Notes: a model not told the origin generated them from the sequence alone. DNA of 64,000 nt from JANRLJ01 sp033762735 (GCA_033762735.1 JANRLJ010000237.1:9878-73877); one strand, 5' to 3'; shown: positions 34,557 through 44,121, counted from the first letter of the stretch. Made by a program: numbers and translations.

Positions 34557-35022
34557 GGGCGTTCTCACTTTCCTCACGGGAGTACCGATCAAAAATGTTT
34601 ATCAGCGCATCGATAAAGGCAAAGCGCACATTGAAATTCGCAGAGCGGCGGCTGAAGTCTTCAGAAACGTTGGCTGTGCGGTCAGCAATGGTTCGGGATG
34701 CGGTCTGGGCGCGGCGCAGATTACGGGCAGAAACGTTGTGGAGCCAGTTCAGGCCGAAGGTGGACGCCATCAGGATAACGTAAATGGGAAACAAGCACAG
34801 CACCACCGGACACAGCACAAAACACATCAGCATCCAGTTGGCGATGATGTTGACCTGAACCTGTTCGCGCAGCCGAAAAGGCGACCCCGGAATAACCAGG
34901 GACAGCACGAACACAATAATCAGCACTGCGATGAAGATGGCGGGGAGTGTAAGCGCTCGCAGAGTCTCACGACGGTGGCGTTTGACCGATTCCAGTGGGC
35001 GGACATTCGGCGCAGAGGCCAT
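34537..35022 (-). CDS. Uncharacterised membrane protein
   Basis: 161 residues with two membrane helices (LPAIFIAVLIIVFVLSLVI and a long hydrophobic block WMLMCFVLCPVVLCLFPIYVILM) and a basic/polar C-terminal half predicted helical. ATG 35022 stands a few bases after AAGGAAGGGG; the reading frame is open 180 bases further upstream but without a better start. It forms a pair with the next small membrane protein. Function unknown. Confidence 0.65.
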   Translation of the reverse strand: MASAPNVRPLESVKRHRRETLRALTLPAIFIAVLIIVFVLSLVIPGSPFRLREQVQVNIIANWMLMCFVLCPVVLCLFPIYVILMASTFGLNWLHNVSARNLRRAQTASRTIADRTANVSEDFSRRSANFNVRFAFIDALINIFDRYSREESENAHDSKHE

Positions 35023-35117
35023 TTCCCCTTCCTTCTTGGCGGAAACCACACATAGAATAATTGTATCACATTTATCAGACAGATTACAGACCGCTCCTAA
35101 GCGCTGAGTGAGGAAGT

Positions 35118-36071
35118 ATGAAGCCCGCAAACACAAATATTGAGATGAACGTTTCCCCGTCCGTCGCAAACGCGCTCGAAAATGGCGGGCCGGTCGTTGC
35201 ACTGGAATCGACCGTCATCACGCACGGCCTGCCCTATCCGCAGAATATCGAAACTGCGTTGGCGATGGAAGCGGCGGTGCGCGAGGCAGGCGCGACCCCG
35301 GCGACGATTGCGGTGCTGGAAGGCGAAATCACCGTCGGTCTGAATGCCGAACAGATCGAACGGTTGGGACAGGCGGAAAAAGGCCGTGTGCGCAAGGTCA
35401 GCCGCCGCGACCTGCCGATTGTAGTAGGGCTACGTGAAGATGGTGCGACCACTGTCGCCGGGACGATGATCGTCGCGCACATGGCGGGGATTCAGGTCTT
35501 CGCCACAGGCGGGATTGGCGGCGTCCACCGGGGACATCCCTTCGATGTCTCCGCTGATCTGATCGAACTCGGACGGACTCCCGTCGCCGTCGTGTGTTCC
35601 GGCGCAAAGTCCATCCTCGACCTGCCGCTCACGCTGGAAGTGCTGGAAACACAGGGCGTCCCGATTCTGGGTTATGGGACAGACACGCTGCCCGCCTTCT
35701 ACAGCCGCAGCAGCGGTCTTCTGGTGGATGCGCGGGTGGAGACGCCGGAACAAATCGCCAATATTATCGCGGCAGCACAGGCATTAAACGCCCAGCATGG
35801 GATTCTGATCGGCGTACCTGTCCCAGCGGAATATGAACTGGACGGCGCAATTGCCGAGGAAGCCATCCAGCAGGCGACACAGGAGGCCGAAGCGCAGGGG
35901 GTTCGCGGCAAGGATGTAACCCCCTTTGTGCTGGCGCGGGTGGCGGCGCTTACGCACAATGAATCCAAACGCGCCAACACCGCCCTGCTGGTCAATAACG
36001 GGCGCGTCGCGGCGCAGATTGCGCTGGCGCTGGTGACACAGCAAGCCGAAAGCGTGGTTCATGCTTCCTGA
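35118..36071 (+). CDS. psuG: Pseudouridine-5'-phosphate glycosidase
   Basis: 317 residues. Conserved family stretches are seen: VVALESTVITHGLPYPQNIETA, TVAGTMIVAHMAGIQVFATGGIGGVHRG, VVCSGAKSILD and PVPAEYELDG. The enzyme splits pseudouridine 5'-phosphate into uracil and ribose 5-phosphate, in RNA modification turnover. No pseudouridine kinase (psuK) is adjacent. A GAGG box precedes ATG 35118. The 3' end overlaps the convergent DinB gene by 13 bases. Confidence 0.93.
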   Translation: MKPANTNIEMNVSPSVANALENGGPVVALESTVITHGLPYPQNIETALAMEAAVREAGATPATIAVLEGEITVGLNAEQIERLGQAEKGRVRKVSRRDLPIVVGLREDGATTVAGTMIVAHMAGIQVFATGGIGGVHRGHPFDVSADLIELGRTPVAVVCSGAKSILDLPLTLEVLETQGVPILGYGTDTLPAFYSRSSGLLVDARVETPEQIANIIAAAQALNAQHGILIGVPVPAEYELDGAIAEEAIQQATQEAEAQGVRGKDVTPFVLARVAALTHNESKRANTALLVNNGRVAAQIALALVTQQAESVVHAS

Positions 36072-36556
36072 GTCCAGATATAGCTGATGAGGTCTTGCGG
36101 CAGCGTAGGCGCACCAAGCGAGAACAGCATCGCCAGCATTTGCGCACGGTGATCCGTACCGTGATTGATGACGTGCAGAAGCACCTGCCATGTTCTTCCC
36201 GGCCTGCTGCCTTCGCGTGTCTGCATCTGAATGCCACGATTCACCTCTTCATCCGTCAGGGTGTTGAGATACTCGCGTATCAGGCCTTCCACCTCGTCCC
36301 AGCGGGCACGAACAGAGTCGTGCGTGGGGAAGTCTTCCGGCTTGAGGAAATCCGGCACAGGCTTCCCCATCATGCCCGAAATCCAGCGTTCATCCACGCT
36401 CATCATATGGACACACTGGTTGCGAATAGAGCCGACCGAATAGTCGAGCGGTCGCGTAAAGGCTTCGGCATCCAGTTTGAGAATGCACTCCTCCCAGATC
36501 AGGCGGTTGGCGTAAAAGTGATACTCGAAAAGAAACCGAATTTCATCCGCCTGCAT
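36059..36556 (-). CDS. DinB-family protein
   Basis: 165 residues, a four-helix bundle. The three metal-binding His are visible: CVHMMSVDERW (about 50) and HVINHGTDHRAQM (about 130), the classical DinB HxxxH pattern. Members include thiol-dependent S-transferases. GGAGGGGACA directly before ATG 36556 supports the start. The gene begins inside the end of the propeller gene (14-base overlap). Confidence 0.85.
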   Translation of the reverse strand: MQADEIRFLFEYHFYANRLIWEECILKLDAEAFTRPLDYSVGSIRNQCVHMMSVDERWISGMMGKPVPDFLKPEDFPTHDSVRARWDEVEGLIREYLNTLTDEEVNRGIQMQTREGSRPGRTWQVLLHVINHGTDHRAQMLAMLFSLGAPTLPQDLISYIWTQEA

Positions 36557-37634
36557 TGTCCCCTCCCTGTACGCGCCACACATCCAGCCCCATATCGCAG
36601 CCCACCACCAGCGTCGTCCCGTCCTGGCTCAACGCGACCATATCCGGGACGCGGTTGCAGGTGCGATATTCACCCAAGTCAACCCGTTCACCGCTCTCCA
36701 CATCCCAGACTACCACCACAGGCGCATCCCCGATAGCCACGCCTAAAATCACGTCTGCCTCTCGGCTGAGCAGAATGGCCTGCACATATTCCCCGCCCAG
36801 CGAGGCCACGAACTGATTTTCCCCGGCTTCAAAATCGAGACGATTGAGCGACTCGGAATTCGGATCACGCCAAGCCAGGTAGCGCCCGCTCGTCTCGTCG
36901 ATACGACCGAATACGGGCGTATTCTCAAGCTGTACCTGCGCGGTGACTTCCCCTGTTTCCAGGTTCCACAGCTTCACCAGCCCTTCCGGCGTCGATGTCA
37001 CGGCCAGCGGCGCACGAATCCGCCCGATGCGCACAAAAGCGTCGGGGTCGTTCTGTGGCCCGGAAGGCAGCGTCGCCACTTCCTCAGAGGAATCCAACCG
37101 CAGCCTCGCCACGTAATAGACTTCGGTCGGGTCAGCGGGCATTACCTCCAGCCAGACCGCCGTACCGGACGAATCGAGCCAGACGCGAATAGGCGTATCC
37201 GCCTCGACCGGAAACGGGATGGTCTGCGTCGTTTCATCCGTGAAGTTCAGGACGGCCACTTTATAGGTGACACCGTCCAGATACAGCGCAACCAGCAAAT
37301 CGGTTTCCGCAAATGTCATATCCAGAATCGTCGCCGAGGTTTCCGCCTCAACGTCCAGCGGGTAGCGGGTGGCTGTTCCCTCGTTGACATCCACTAGGAT
37401 CACGCTGCCATCCTGCCCGACCAGCGCAGCCTGATTTCCGTCCGGGCTGAGCGTGAACCAACCGGTTTCGATCAACGTACCGAGTTCGTCAGGCAGCGTC
37501 TCAAAATCAAGCTGCATCACGGACGCAAAATTCGTCACATTTTCAGCATTCAATACAGGCGTTTCCTGTGCATAAACCGGCGTCAGCACCAGCAGCACAG
37601 CGGCCAGAAGCACGATCAATCGTTTCACAGACAT
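36543..37634 (-). CDS. Secreted beta-propeller protein
   Basis: 363 residues: a clear signal peptide (VKRLIVLLAAVLLVLTPVYA, cleaved before QETP), then propeller-like repeats with patterns such as GWFTLSPDGNQAALVGQDGSVILVDV, GLVKLWNLETGEV and TTLVVGCDMGLDVWRV. It is related in style to the 8.1 kb propeller but not closely. Function unknown; it is exported or cell-wall located. Confidence 0.8.
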   Translation of the reverse strand: MSVKRLIVLLAAVLLVLTPVYAQETPVLNAENVTNFASVMQLDFETLPDELGTLIETGWFTLSPDGNQAALVGQDGSVILVDVNEGTATRYPLDVEAETSATILDMTFAETDLLVALYLDGVTYKVAVLNFTDETTQTIPFPVEADTPIRVWLDSSGTAVWLEVMPADPTEVYYVARLRLDSSEEVATLPSGPQNDPDAFVRIGRIRAPLAVTSTPEGLVKLWNLETGEVTAQVQLENTPVFGRIDETSGRYLAWRDPNSESLNRLDFEAGENQFVASLGGEYVQAILLSREADVILGVAIGDAPVVVVWDVESGERVDLGEYRTCNRVPDMVALSQDGTTLVVGCDMGLDVWRVQGGDNAGG

Positions 37635-37705
37635 CCATCACCCTCATCGCTTACCCTCGTGATTGTACCGTGTGCATGATGCAAGGTGTACTCCTGCTTG
37701 CAGAA

Positions 37706-37714
37706 TGCTATAAT
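37706..37714 (+). promoter_or_regulatory. Extended -10 promoter of the MurA-like gene
   Basis: TGCTATAAT, 26 bases upstream of ATG 37740. No clear -35 at the expected distance. Confidence 0.6.
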
Positions 37715-37739
37715 GCGCGGCACGACGCTGGAGGAAGTC

Positions 37740-38996
37740 ATGCGGATTCAAGTCGAGGGAAAGCATCCACTCAACGGGCAGTACAGGCCCTCAGGCAGCA
37801 CGAACGCAGCCGTGCATCTGCTGGTTGCCTCGCTGCTGACGGAATCGCCTGTCGTGCTGCATAACTTCCCTCACACGACGAGCGCACAATCCATCGTGCA
37901 GCAGGCCGAAGGGCTGGGCGCACAGATCGAACGCGAAGGCAACAACACCCTCAAAATTCATACGCCGCAGATCATCAAGCGCAGCGTTACCTCAGAAGGC
38001 ACCAACAGCCTGCTTTTCCTTGCGCCTGTGCTGGTGCGGCGGCAGTACGCTCGCATGGAACTTGACTTTCCGCTCAACCGCATCCGCACCCATCTGGAAG
38101 CCCTGCGCGATCTTGGTCTGGATATCATCACGGCAGAGGGTGCAATCGAGTGTAAGGCGGCGCAGTGGGGCTACCGCGACATTGTGCTTAGCCAGACCAG
38201 CGTGACCGCAACCGCACTGGTGATGATGCTCTCGGCCTGTTTCGGTCAGGAGACCGTGATTTATAACGCCGCCTGCGAACCGCAGCTTCAGGCACTTGCC
38301 AATATGCTGGAGATGATGGGCGCACAGGTGCAGGGCATCGGCTCCAATCTGCTCAGAATTTTCGGCAAGCAGACGTTGAATGGTGTGGAAACCAGCATCA
38401 TGCCCGACCACATCGAAATCGCCAGCATTGCGACCACCGCCGCGCTGTCGGGCGGGCGGGTGCAGATCAATGACGTACAGCAGTCGGATTTACGCATCAT
38501 CGACAAGATTTATGCGCGTTTGGGTCTGGAACTTGATCTGGACGAAAATGTGCTGTTCGTCCCCAAGCAGGAAGCACTGGCGGTTTCCAACCGCGAAGAA
38601 GATGTGGACGCTTCCATTGAAACCGCGCCCTGGCCTGGATTCCCTTCTGATCTGATTGCCACCGCAACCGTCGTGGCGACGCAGGCACGTGGCACCTCGC
38701 TTATTCATGAGAAGCTGTATAACAACCGCCTCTTGTTCGTAGATAAACTTAATGCGATGGGAGCGCAAATTCTGCTGTGTGACCCTCATCGTGCGATTGT
38801 TGTCGGCGCGACTCCCCTGCGAGCGATTTACATGGACTCGCCCGATATTCGTGCAGGGCTGGGGATGCTGAGTGCGGCATTGATCGCGGAAGGCTCATCA
38901 ACAATTGATAATGCGCAGGTACTCGGCCACTTCTTTGAGAATATCCTGCAAAAGCTGCAAGCGCTTGGCGCACACATCACGGTGGAGTCGGGATGA
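37740..38996 (+). CDS. MurA-like (EPSP-synthase fold) protein lacking key catalytic residues
   Basis: 418 residues, the length of UDP-GlcNAc enolpyruvyltransferase, with recognisable MurA repeats (GSTNAAVHLLVASLLTE, later FPSDLIATATVVATQARGTSLIHEKLYNNRLLFVDKLNAMGA). Yet the Lys of the usual KNA motif is replaced (STNAA), and the loop with the PEP-binding Cys (normally PGGC-IG-RP) is shortened to ELDFPLNRIRTHL, so Cys115 is absent. It may be an inactive or altered-specificity paralogue. GGAGG lies before ATG 37740. It is translationally coupled to the next gene (ATGA). Confidence 0.8.
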   Translation: MRIQVEGKHPLNGQYRPSGSTNAAVHLLVASLLTESPVVLHNFPHTTSAQSIVQQAEGLGAQIEREGNNTLKIHTPQIIKRSVTSEGTNSLLFLAPVLVRRQYARMELDFPLNRIRTHLEALRDLGLDIITAEGAIECKAAQWGYRDIVLSQTSVTATALVMMLSACFGQETVIYNAACEPQLQALANMLEMMGAQVQGIGSNLLRIFGKQTLNGVETSIMPDHIEIASIATTAALSGGRVQINDVQQSDLRIIDKIYARLGLELDLDENVLFVPKQEALAVSNREEDVDASIETAPWPGFPSDLIATATVVATQARGTSLIHEKLYNNRLLFVDKLNAMGAQILLCDPHRAIVVGATPLRAIYMDSPDIRAGLGMLSAALIAEGSSTIDNAQVLGHFFENILQKLQALGAHITVESG

Positions 38997-39778
38997 TCGC
39001 GCTGAATACCACAAAAACCCGGATTGGTGATCTTTCCATCAACGAGGTGGTAATTGGCGAAGGCATCCCGGTACTCATGCTGCATGGCTGGGGTGTGAAC
39101 ATCGATCTGCTGTGGCCTTTGGGAAGTCGGCTTGCGCCTTTAGGGTATCGCGTCTGGATGCTTGATCTGCCGGGTTTTGGTGGAAGCAGCGAACCACACT
39201 CTCCCTGGATGGTTACTGACTATGCGCAATTCGTTCTGAATTACCTCGACCATCATCAACTGGATCGAGTTCACCTTTTCGGTCACTCCTTCGGCGGGCG
39301 GCTTGGTCTGATTCTGGGCGCGGAGCATCCCGAACGCATCAACAAAATGGTGCTGGCGAACAGCGCGGGTATTCGGGCCAAAACACCGCTGCGCACGCAA
39401 GTGCGGCTCAGCACGTATAAGGCTGTGCGGGATGGGTTGAAAAGGGTTGGCCTTGGTGCGCTGTCGGAAAAGCTGAGGGCGGCTTACAATGCCCGCTATG
39501 CCTCAACGGATTTTCTGACGACCAGCGGCGTCATGCGGCAGACCTTTGTGAATGTGGTCAATCAGGATTTACGCGATTACGCGGCACGGGTGAAGCCCTC
39601 CACGCTGCTGCTGTGGGGCGATCAGGACATGGACACCCCGCTCTGGCAGGGGCAGTTTTTAGAGAAAACCATTCCCGACGCCGGATTGGTGGTCTTTAAC
39701 GGTGCGGGACATTACAGCTATCTCGATAACCTGTCGGAGACGCTGCGCGTGATGGATTATTTTTTTAAGGGGGCGTAA
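38993..39778 (+). CDS. Alpha/beta hydrolase
   Basis: 261 residues. Oxyanion motif LHGWGVNIDLL, nucleophile elbow GHSFGGRLGL (Ser at about 102), acid in WGDQDMDTP and His in GAGHYSYLD. The substrate cannot be told. ATG overlaps the MurA-like stop (ATGA), and its own stop overlaps the following ATG (TAATG). Confidence 0.9.
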   Translation: MIALNTTKTRIGDLSINEVVIGEGIPVLMLHGWGVNIDLLWPLGSRLAPLGYRVWMLDLPGFGGSSEPHSPWMVTDYAQFVLNYLDHHQLDRVHLFGHSFGGRLGLILGAEHPERINKMVLANSAGIRAKTPLRTQVRLSTYKAVRDGLKRVGLGALSEKLRAAYNARYASTDFLTTSGVMRQTFVNVVNQDLRDYAARVKPSTLLLWGDQDMDTPLWQGQFLEKTIPDAGLVVFNGAGHYSYLDNLSETLRVMDYFFKGA

Positions 39779-40419
39779 TGGACGAGTTGCTGCGTAACGC
39801 ACTGATTCTGTTTACGCTGTTCTGCATCATCCCCAGTGTGCTGCTGGCGGTGGTGGCGTTTCTCGCCTTCCAGCGCTTCACGCACTATGTGAACCCCGAC
39901 CTGACCAACATCGAAAACGAATTTGCCCGGATGCAAAAACGCCTGCCCAATGCCTCGCGTGAAGCCCTGCTCAATCGCATCATCGCGCAGCAGTCGCGCC
40001 GGGCAGGCATTATCGGCGCAGTCACCAGCCTGGGCGGCTTCTTCACGCTGCCGATTACGCTCCCGGTCGATGTGCTGCTGTCGCTTCAGGTGCAGAACCG
40101 CATGGTAGAGTTCATCGCCGCCAGCTATGGCAAAACGCAGGCCAACGACTATGAAGCCCGCATCCGCACTTATCTGGTGATGACAGGCGGCATCCGCGCC
40201 ACCGAAACGACCTCACGCCTGATGATGCGCTTCTTCACACGCATTCTGGGCAAATCGTTCGCCAAGCTGATACCGTTCGTCGGCGCGATTATCGGCTTTA
40301 TGGTCAACTACGCCATCGCACGAGCAACGGGCGAGCTGGCACTGCGCTGGTATTCGGGCAAGCTCCCGGTCGGGCCAAATTTGCCGTCAGGGAATGTCCC
40401 ACGTCAGCTCAATGCCTGA
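39778..40419 (+). CDS. EcsC-like membrane protein
   Basis: 213 residues. An N-terminal membrane helix (LILFTLFCIIPSVLLAVVAFLAF) is followed by an EcsC-like region (GAVTSLGGFFTLPITLPVDVLLSLQVQNRMVEFIAASYG) and a second hydrophobic part (KLIPFVGAIIGFMVNYAIARATGE). EcsC proteins accompany membrane and cell-envelope genes, role unclear. It completes a tightly overlapping three-gene unit. Confidence 0.7.
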   Translation: MDELLRNALILFTLFCIIPSVLLAVVAFLAFQRFTHYVNPDLTNIENEFARMQKRLPNASREALLNRIIAQQSRRAGIIGAVTSLGGFFTLPITLPVDVLLSLQVQNRMVEFIAASYGKTQANDYEARIRTYLVMTGGIRATETTSRLMMRFFTRILGKSFAKLIPFVGAIIGFMVNYAIARATGELALRWYSGKLPVGPNLPSGNVPRQLNA

Positions 40420-40474
40420 GTCTGTATTGTTCCCTCGATGACCTTATACGCTTGAAAGTGAACCTCATTTCCCT

Positions 40475-42118
40475 ATGCAATCGCTCGCACTCGCTGTCCT
40501 CGTGCTGATCTGGCTGGGCGGAACGCTCGTCCGCATCTATCGTCAGGCGCGTTTTTACCAGATCGAAGAATACATGCCGCTGCGCTACCTGCGCTGGACG
40601 CTGGCAAAGCGGGAACGCATCCTCCCACAGCGCACCATCGTCGCCGGGTTTCTGGCGGCGGTGCTGGCCTTTTTCCTGTCAGAAGCGCCCGGCAGCATCC
40701 TTCCTGCCGTAGTCGCTGCTACGGCCAGTCTGGTCGCCGTGTGGCCGCCGGATGAGGGCGAAATCAAAAAACGCTTTAACCGCACCCCCCGCGCCACCCG
40801 TCTGCTCGGTGCAGCCTTTTTCACGGCGGTTGTGCTGATGGCAATCGGACTGTGGATCGTCGCCGCGCTTGGGCTGGATGCCATCGAATTTCAGGTGATT
40901 GGAGTCCTGGTGGTCGGGCTGGTCAATTATCTGTTCGCGCCGCTGCATCTGATCGCGGGCAACACGCTTATGACCCCGGTTGAAGCGTTTTTGCGCCAGC
41001 GCTTTATCAATCAGGCCAGAGCGGTCTTAGCGCAGATACAGCCGAGAGTCGTCGGCATCACGGGCAGCTATGGCAAGACGACCACCAAGCACTTCCTCTC
41101 AGAAATTCTGAATGGCCGCTACAAGACCTATCCCACACCCAAAAGCTACAACACGATGATGGGCGTGTGCATCGCCATCAACAAAGACCTCGCCAACGAT
41201 TTCAGTATCGAATATTTTATTGTTGAGATGGGTGCCTACATCCGGGGCGAAATTCAGCGCATCGCCGGACTCACGCCGCCCGACATCAGCATTGTGGTCG
41301 AGGTTGGGCCGCAGCATTTAGAGCGCTTCGGCAGCCTGGAAAACATCGCTATCGCCAAATACGAGATTATCAAAGCGCTGCGACCAGATGGCGTGGGCGT
41401 GTTCAACTGGGACAACCCCTACGTGCGTGATATGTACGAGCGCGGCTATCCGCAGACACGGCTGGCCGTGAGCAAATCCATCGCGCCGGAAGATGCACCC
41501 GCCGATGGGCCGCGCTTTATCGCTTCCAATGTGCATGAGTCGCTGGACGGCCTGCAATTTACCGTCACTGACCGTGAGACAGGCGCGGTCGAGCGTTTTG
41601 AAGCGCCGCTGGTAGGGGAGCACAACGTCACCAACATTCTGCTGGCGACCGCGGTCGCCGTGCATGAGGGTATGTCTCTGCGCGAAGTTGCGGTGCGGGT
41701 TCGGCGTTTAAGACCCGCAGAAAGCCGTCTGGTGCGCCAGACCACGCCGCAGGGCATCACCATCATCAACGACGCCTACAGCGCGAATCCGGCAGGGGTG
41801 GTAAGCGCCCTCAAGGTGCTGGGGATGCACACGGGTGGCAAGCGCCTGGTTATCACACCGGGGATGGTCGAACTCGGCGACCTGCATGAGCCGGAAAACC
41901 GCAAACTCGGCCAGCGCATCCCCGACTACGCGACGGATGTGATTCTGGTGGGTGAGGAACAGACCCGCCCGATTCAGCAAGGGCTGGCCGACAAAGGCTT
42001 CCCGGCAGAACGGCTGCGGGTGGTCGAAGAACTCCGCGAGGCAGTGAGGTGGTATCAGGCCAACCTGAAACCGGGCGATACGGTGCTTTTCCTGAACGAT
42101 TTGCCTGATACGTATTGA
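40475..42118 (+). CDS. Membrane-anchored Mur ligase (MurF-like)
   Basis: 547 residues. The first 165 residues hold several membrane helices, an unusual addition to a Mur ligase. Residues about 185 on are a MurF-type enzyme: P-loop GITGSYGKTTTKHFLSEIL, then YFIVEMGAYIRGEI, VGPQHLERFGS, and the C-terminal INDAYSANPAGVVSALKVL with TPGMVELG. It would ligate D-Ala-D-Ala (or another peptide) to a UDP-MurNAc-peptide at the membrane. A ddl gene is two genes downstream. Confidence 0.85.
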   Translation: MQSLALAVLVLIWLGGTLVRIYRQARFYQIEEYMPLRYLRWTLAKRERILPQRTIVAGFLAAVLAFFLSEAPGSILPAVVAATASLVAVWPPDEGEIKKRFNRTPRATRLLGAAFFTAVVLMAIGLWIVAALGLDAIEFQVIGVLVVGLVNYLFAPLHLIAGNTLMTPVEAFLRQRFINQARAVLAQIQPRVVGITGSYGKTTTKHFLSEILNGRYKTYPTPKSYNTMMGVCIAINKDLANDFSIEYFIVEMGAYIRGEIQRIAGLTPPDISIVVEVGPQHLERFGSLENIAIAKYEIIKALRPDGVGVFNWDNPYVRDMYERGYPQTRLAVSKSIAPEDAPADGPRFIASNVHESLDGLQFTVTDRETGAVERFEAPLVGEHNVTNILLATAVAVHEGMSLREVAVRVRRLRPAESRLVRQTTPQGITIINDAYSANPAGVVSALKVLGMHTGGKRLVITPGMVELGDLHEPENRKLGQRIPDYATDVILVGEEQTRPIQQGLADKGFPAERLRVVEELREAVRWYQANLKPGDTVLFLNDLPDTY

Positions 42119-42155
42119 TAAACCGCCAAAATGCCAAGAACGCAGAGGAAAGACA

Positions 42156-42845
42156 ATGTCCAGCAAACCCAGAATCGGCATCACGACCAGCTATACCGAC
42201 GGCAGGCAGGCGGTCGATTACCACTACATCCGCGCCATTGAAACAGCGGGTGGACTGCCCCTGATTGTGCCTATGCTGCAAGACGTGGACAATGCCCGTG
42301 CCTTTGCCGCACTGCTGGATGGCCTGGTGATGACGGGCGGGCCAGGCATCACACAGGGCTTGATCGGTACGCTGCCGGACGACCTTCCCGCCGTTGATCC
42401 CATCCGCGACCAGAGTGATCGCCTGATCTATCAGGCAGCCGAAGACCAGCCGATTTTGGGCATCTGCTACGGAATGCAGTTCATCAACGCGCAGGCGGGC
42501 GGCACGATTTACGCGGATGTGATGGCGCAAAAAGGCGACACCCTCACGCACAGCGCCGGGCGCGGCGGCAAGGAGCATCCGGTGCAGTTCGAGCGTGACT
42601 CACGCCTGGGCACAGTTCTGGGCAAAAATCTGAACGTCAACACCTATCACATTCAGGCGGTGGCCGAGGTTGGCGCAGGGCTGCGGGTCGTCGGGCGTGG
42701 GCCGGATGGCGTCATCGAAGCGATTGAATCAGAAGATGGGCGGCTCGTCGGCGTACAGTTCCATCCAGAGCGCATGTTCGAGACGACCCAACCGCTGTTT
42801 GAGGATTTTATCGCGCGCTGCCGGGAGCGTACCGTGCGCCGCTGA
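42156..42845 (+). CDS. Peptidase C26 (gamma-glutamyl-gamma-aminobutyrate hydrolase-like)
   Basis: 229 residues. Class I glutamine-amidotransferase-like fold: LDGLVMTGGPGI, catalytic Cys in LGICYGMQFINAQAGG and GVQFHPERM. It cleaves gamma-glutamyl bonds in known relatives. Lying between a MurF-like ligase and Ddl, it might act on a peptidoglycan precursor or recycled peptide, which is inference from position only. Confidence 0.88.
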   Translation: MSSKPRIGITTSYTDGRQAVDYHYIRAIETAGGLPLIVPMLQDVDNARAFAALLDGLVMTGGPGITQGLIGTLPDDLPAVDPIRDQSDRLIYQAAEDQPILGICYGMQFINAQAGGTIYADVMAQKGDTLTHSAGRGGKEHPVQFERDSRLGTVLGKNLNVNTYHIQAVAEVGAGLRVVGRGPDGVIEAIESEDGRLVGVQFHPERMFETTQPLFEDFIARCRERTVRR

Positions 42846-42848
42846 TTA

Positions 42849-42877
42849 TTGACAAACCTGGCGTTTGCCTGCATAGT
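42849..42877 (+). promoter_or_regulatory. Promoter of ddl
   Basis: Perfect TTGACA (42849-42854), 17 bp spacer, CATAGT (42872-42877). Starts about 40 bases before the ddl start codon. Confidence 0.7.
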
Positions 42878-42924
42878 TGCCGTCGTTTAGCGGGCAGCTC
42901 GTCCTGGGGGAGTCAAAACAGTCC

Positions 42925-44121
42925 ATGAGCGCCAAACGCAAAACGACCGTCGCCGTCATCTTTGGTGGGCGCAGCGTCGAACATGATGTCTCGGTGGTGA
43001 CGGGCAACCAGGTCATCCGCGCCTTTGACCCGGAACGCTATGAAGTTATTCCGCTGTACATCGCCCGTGATGGCCGCTGGTTTACGGGCGAGCCTCTGCT
43101 TGACCTCAAAAATTACCGGAATGAAATCATCAGCATTCGCGGCGTCGTCCCGGCCATTATCTCACCCAGTGTCCAGCATCATGGCGTCATCCTGAACCCA
43201 CTGGCGGGGCGCTTACAGAAAAGCGAAATCAGGCGGCTGGATGTGGTCTTCCCGGCCATTCATGGTTCACATGGCGAAGACGGTACGCTGCAAGGGCTGC
43301 TGGAACTGGCCGATATTCCCTATGTCGGCTGCGCAGTGCTGGCTTCTGCCGTTGCCAATGATAAAGGCATCACCAAAGATGTCCTGAAACAGAACGGTAT
43401 TCCGGTCGTCGAAGGGCTGATCGTCAGCCGCGATGAATGGCTTGACCAGCGCGACGCGACACTCGCCCGCCTGAAAGCCGCGCTCCCCTTTCCTATGTTC
43501 GTCAAACCCGCGACGCTCGGCTCAAGCATCGGCGTGGGACGGGCCGAAGACGAAAATGTGCTGGCGCGTTCGCTGGATGTAGCCGTCAACTTTGACCGCC
43601 GTGTCCTCGTGGAACAGGCCATCGTCGGCGCGGCGGAAATCAACTGCGCGGTGATGGGCAACGGAAGCAATATTGAGGCGTCCGTGCTGGAGCAGCCTGT
43701 TTCGTGGGAACAATTCCTGACGTATGAGGAAAAATACATGCGCGGCGGCGAGGGCATGAAAAGCGCCGAGCGTGTGATTCCGGCACCGCTCTCTGAAGCG
43801 ATGACCACGCAGATCAGGCAGATCGCAGTTGATGCGTTTAAGGCCATTGACGGGCGCGGTACGGCTCGGCTCGATTTTCTGGTCACACCCGAAGAAGGGG
43901 CGGTGTATCTGAACGAGATCAACACCATGCCCGGTTCGGTGGCGTTTTACCTGTGGCAGGAAGAAGGCCTGTCCCCTCGTGATGTGGTAGAGCGGCTGGT
44001 CAGGCTGGCGCAGGATGCCCATGCGGATAAACGGCGCAACACCTACGATTACCAGACCAGCCTGATCGAACTGACCGCGCAGCGTGGTCTGAAAGGCATG
44101 AAAGGCGGTCGTAAAGGGTAA
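42925..44121 (+). CDS. ddl: D-alanine--D-alanine ligase
   Basis: 398 residues. ATP-grasp ligase with AVIFGGRSVEHDVSVVTGNQV at the N-terminus, the small-loop region PAIHGSHGEDGTLQGLLELADIPYVG, FVKPATLGSSIGVG and YLNEINTMPGSVAFYLW. It supplies the D-Ala-D-Ala dipeptide for peptidoglycan. Slightly longer than the E. coli enzymes. ATG 42925 is chosen with GGGGGAG upstream; an ORF start at 42877 lies within the promoter. Confidence 0.94.
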   Translation: MSAKRKTTVAVIFGGRSVEHDVSVVTGNQVIRAFDPERYEVIPLYIARDGRWFTGEPLLDLKNYRNEIISIRGVVPAIISPSVQHHGVILNPLAGRLQKSEIRRLDVVFPAIHGSHGEDGTLQGLLELADIPYVGCAVLASAVANDKGITKDVLKQNGIPVVEGLIVSRDEWLDQRDATLARLKAALPFPMFVKPATLGSSIGVGRAEDENVLARSLDVAVNFDRRVLVEQAIVGAAEINCAVMGNGSNIEASVLEQPVSWEQFLTYEEKYMRGGEGMKSAERVIPAPLSEAMTTQIRQIAVDAFKAIDGRGTARLDFLVTPEEGAVYLNEINTMPGSVAFYLWQEEGLSPRDVVERLVRLAQDAHADKRRNTYDYQTSLIELTAQRGLKGMKGGRKG

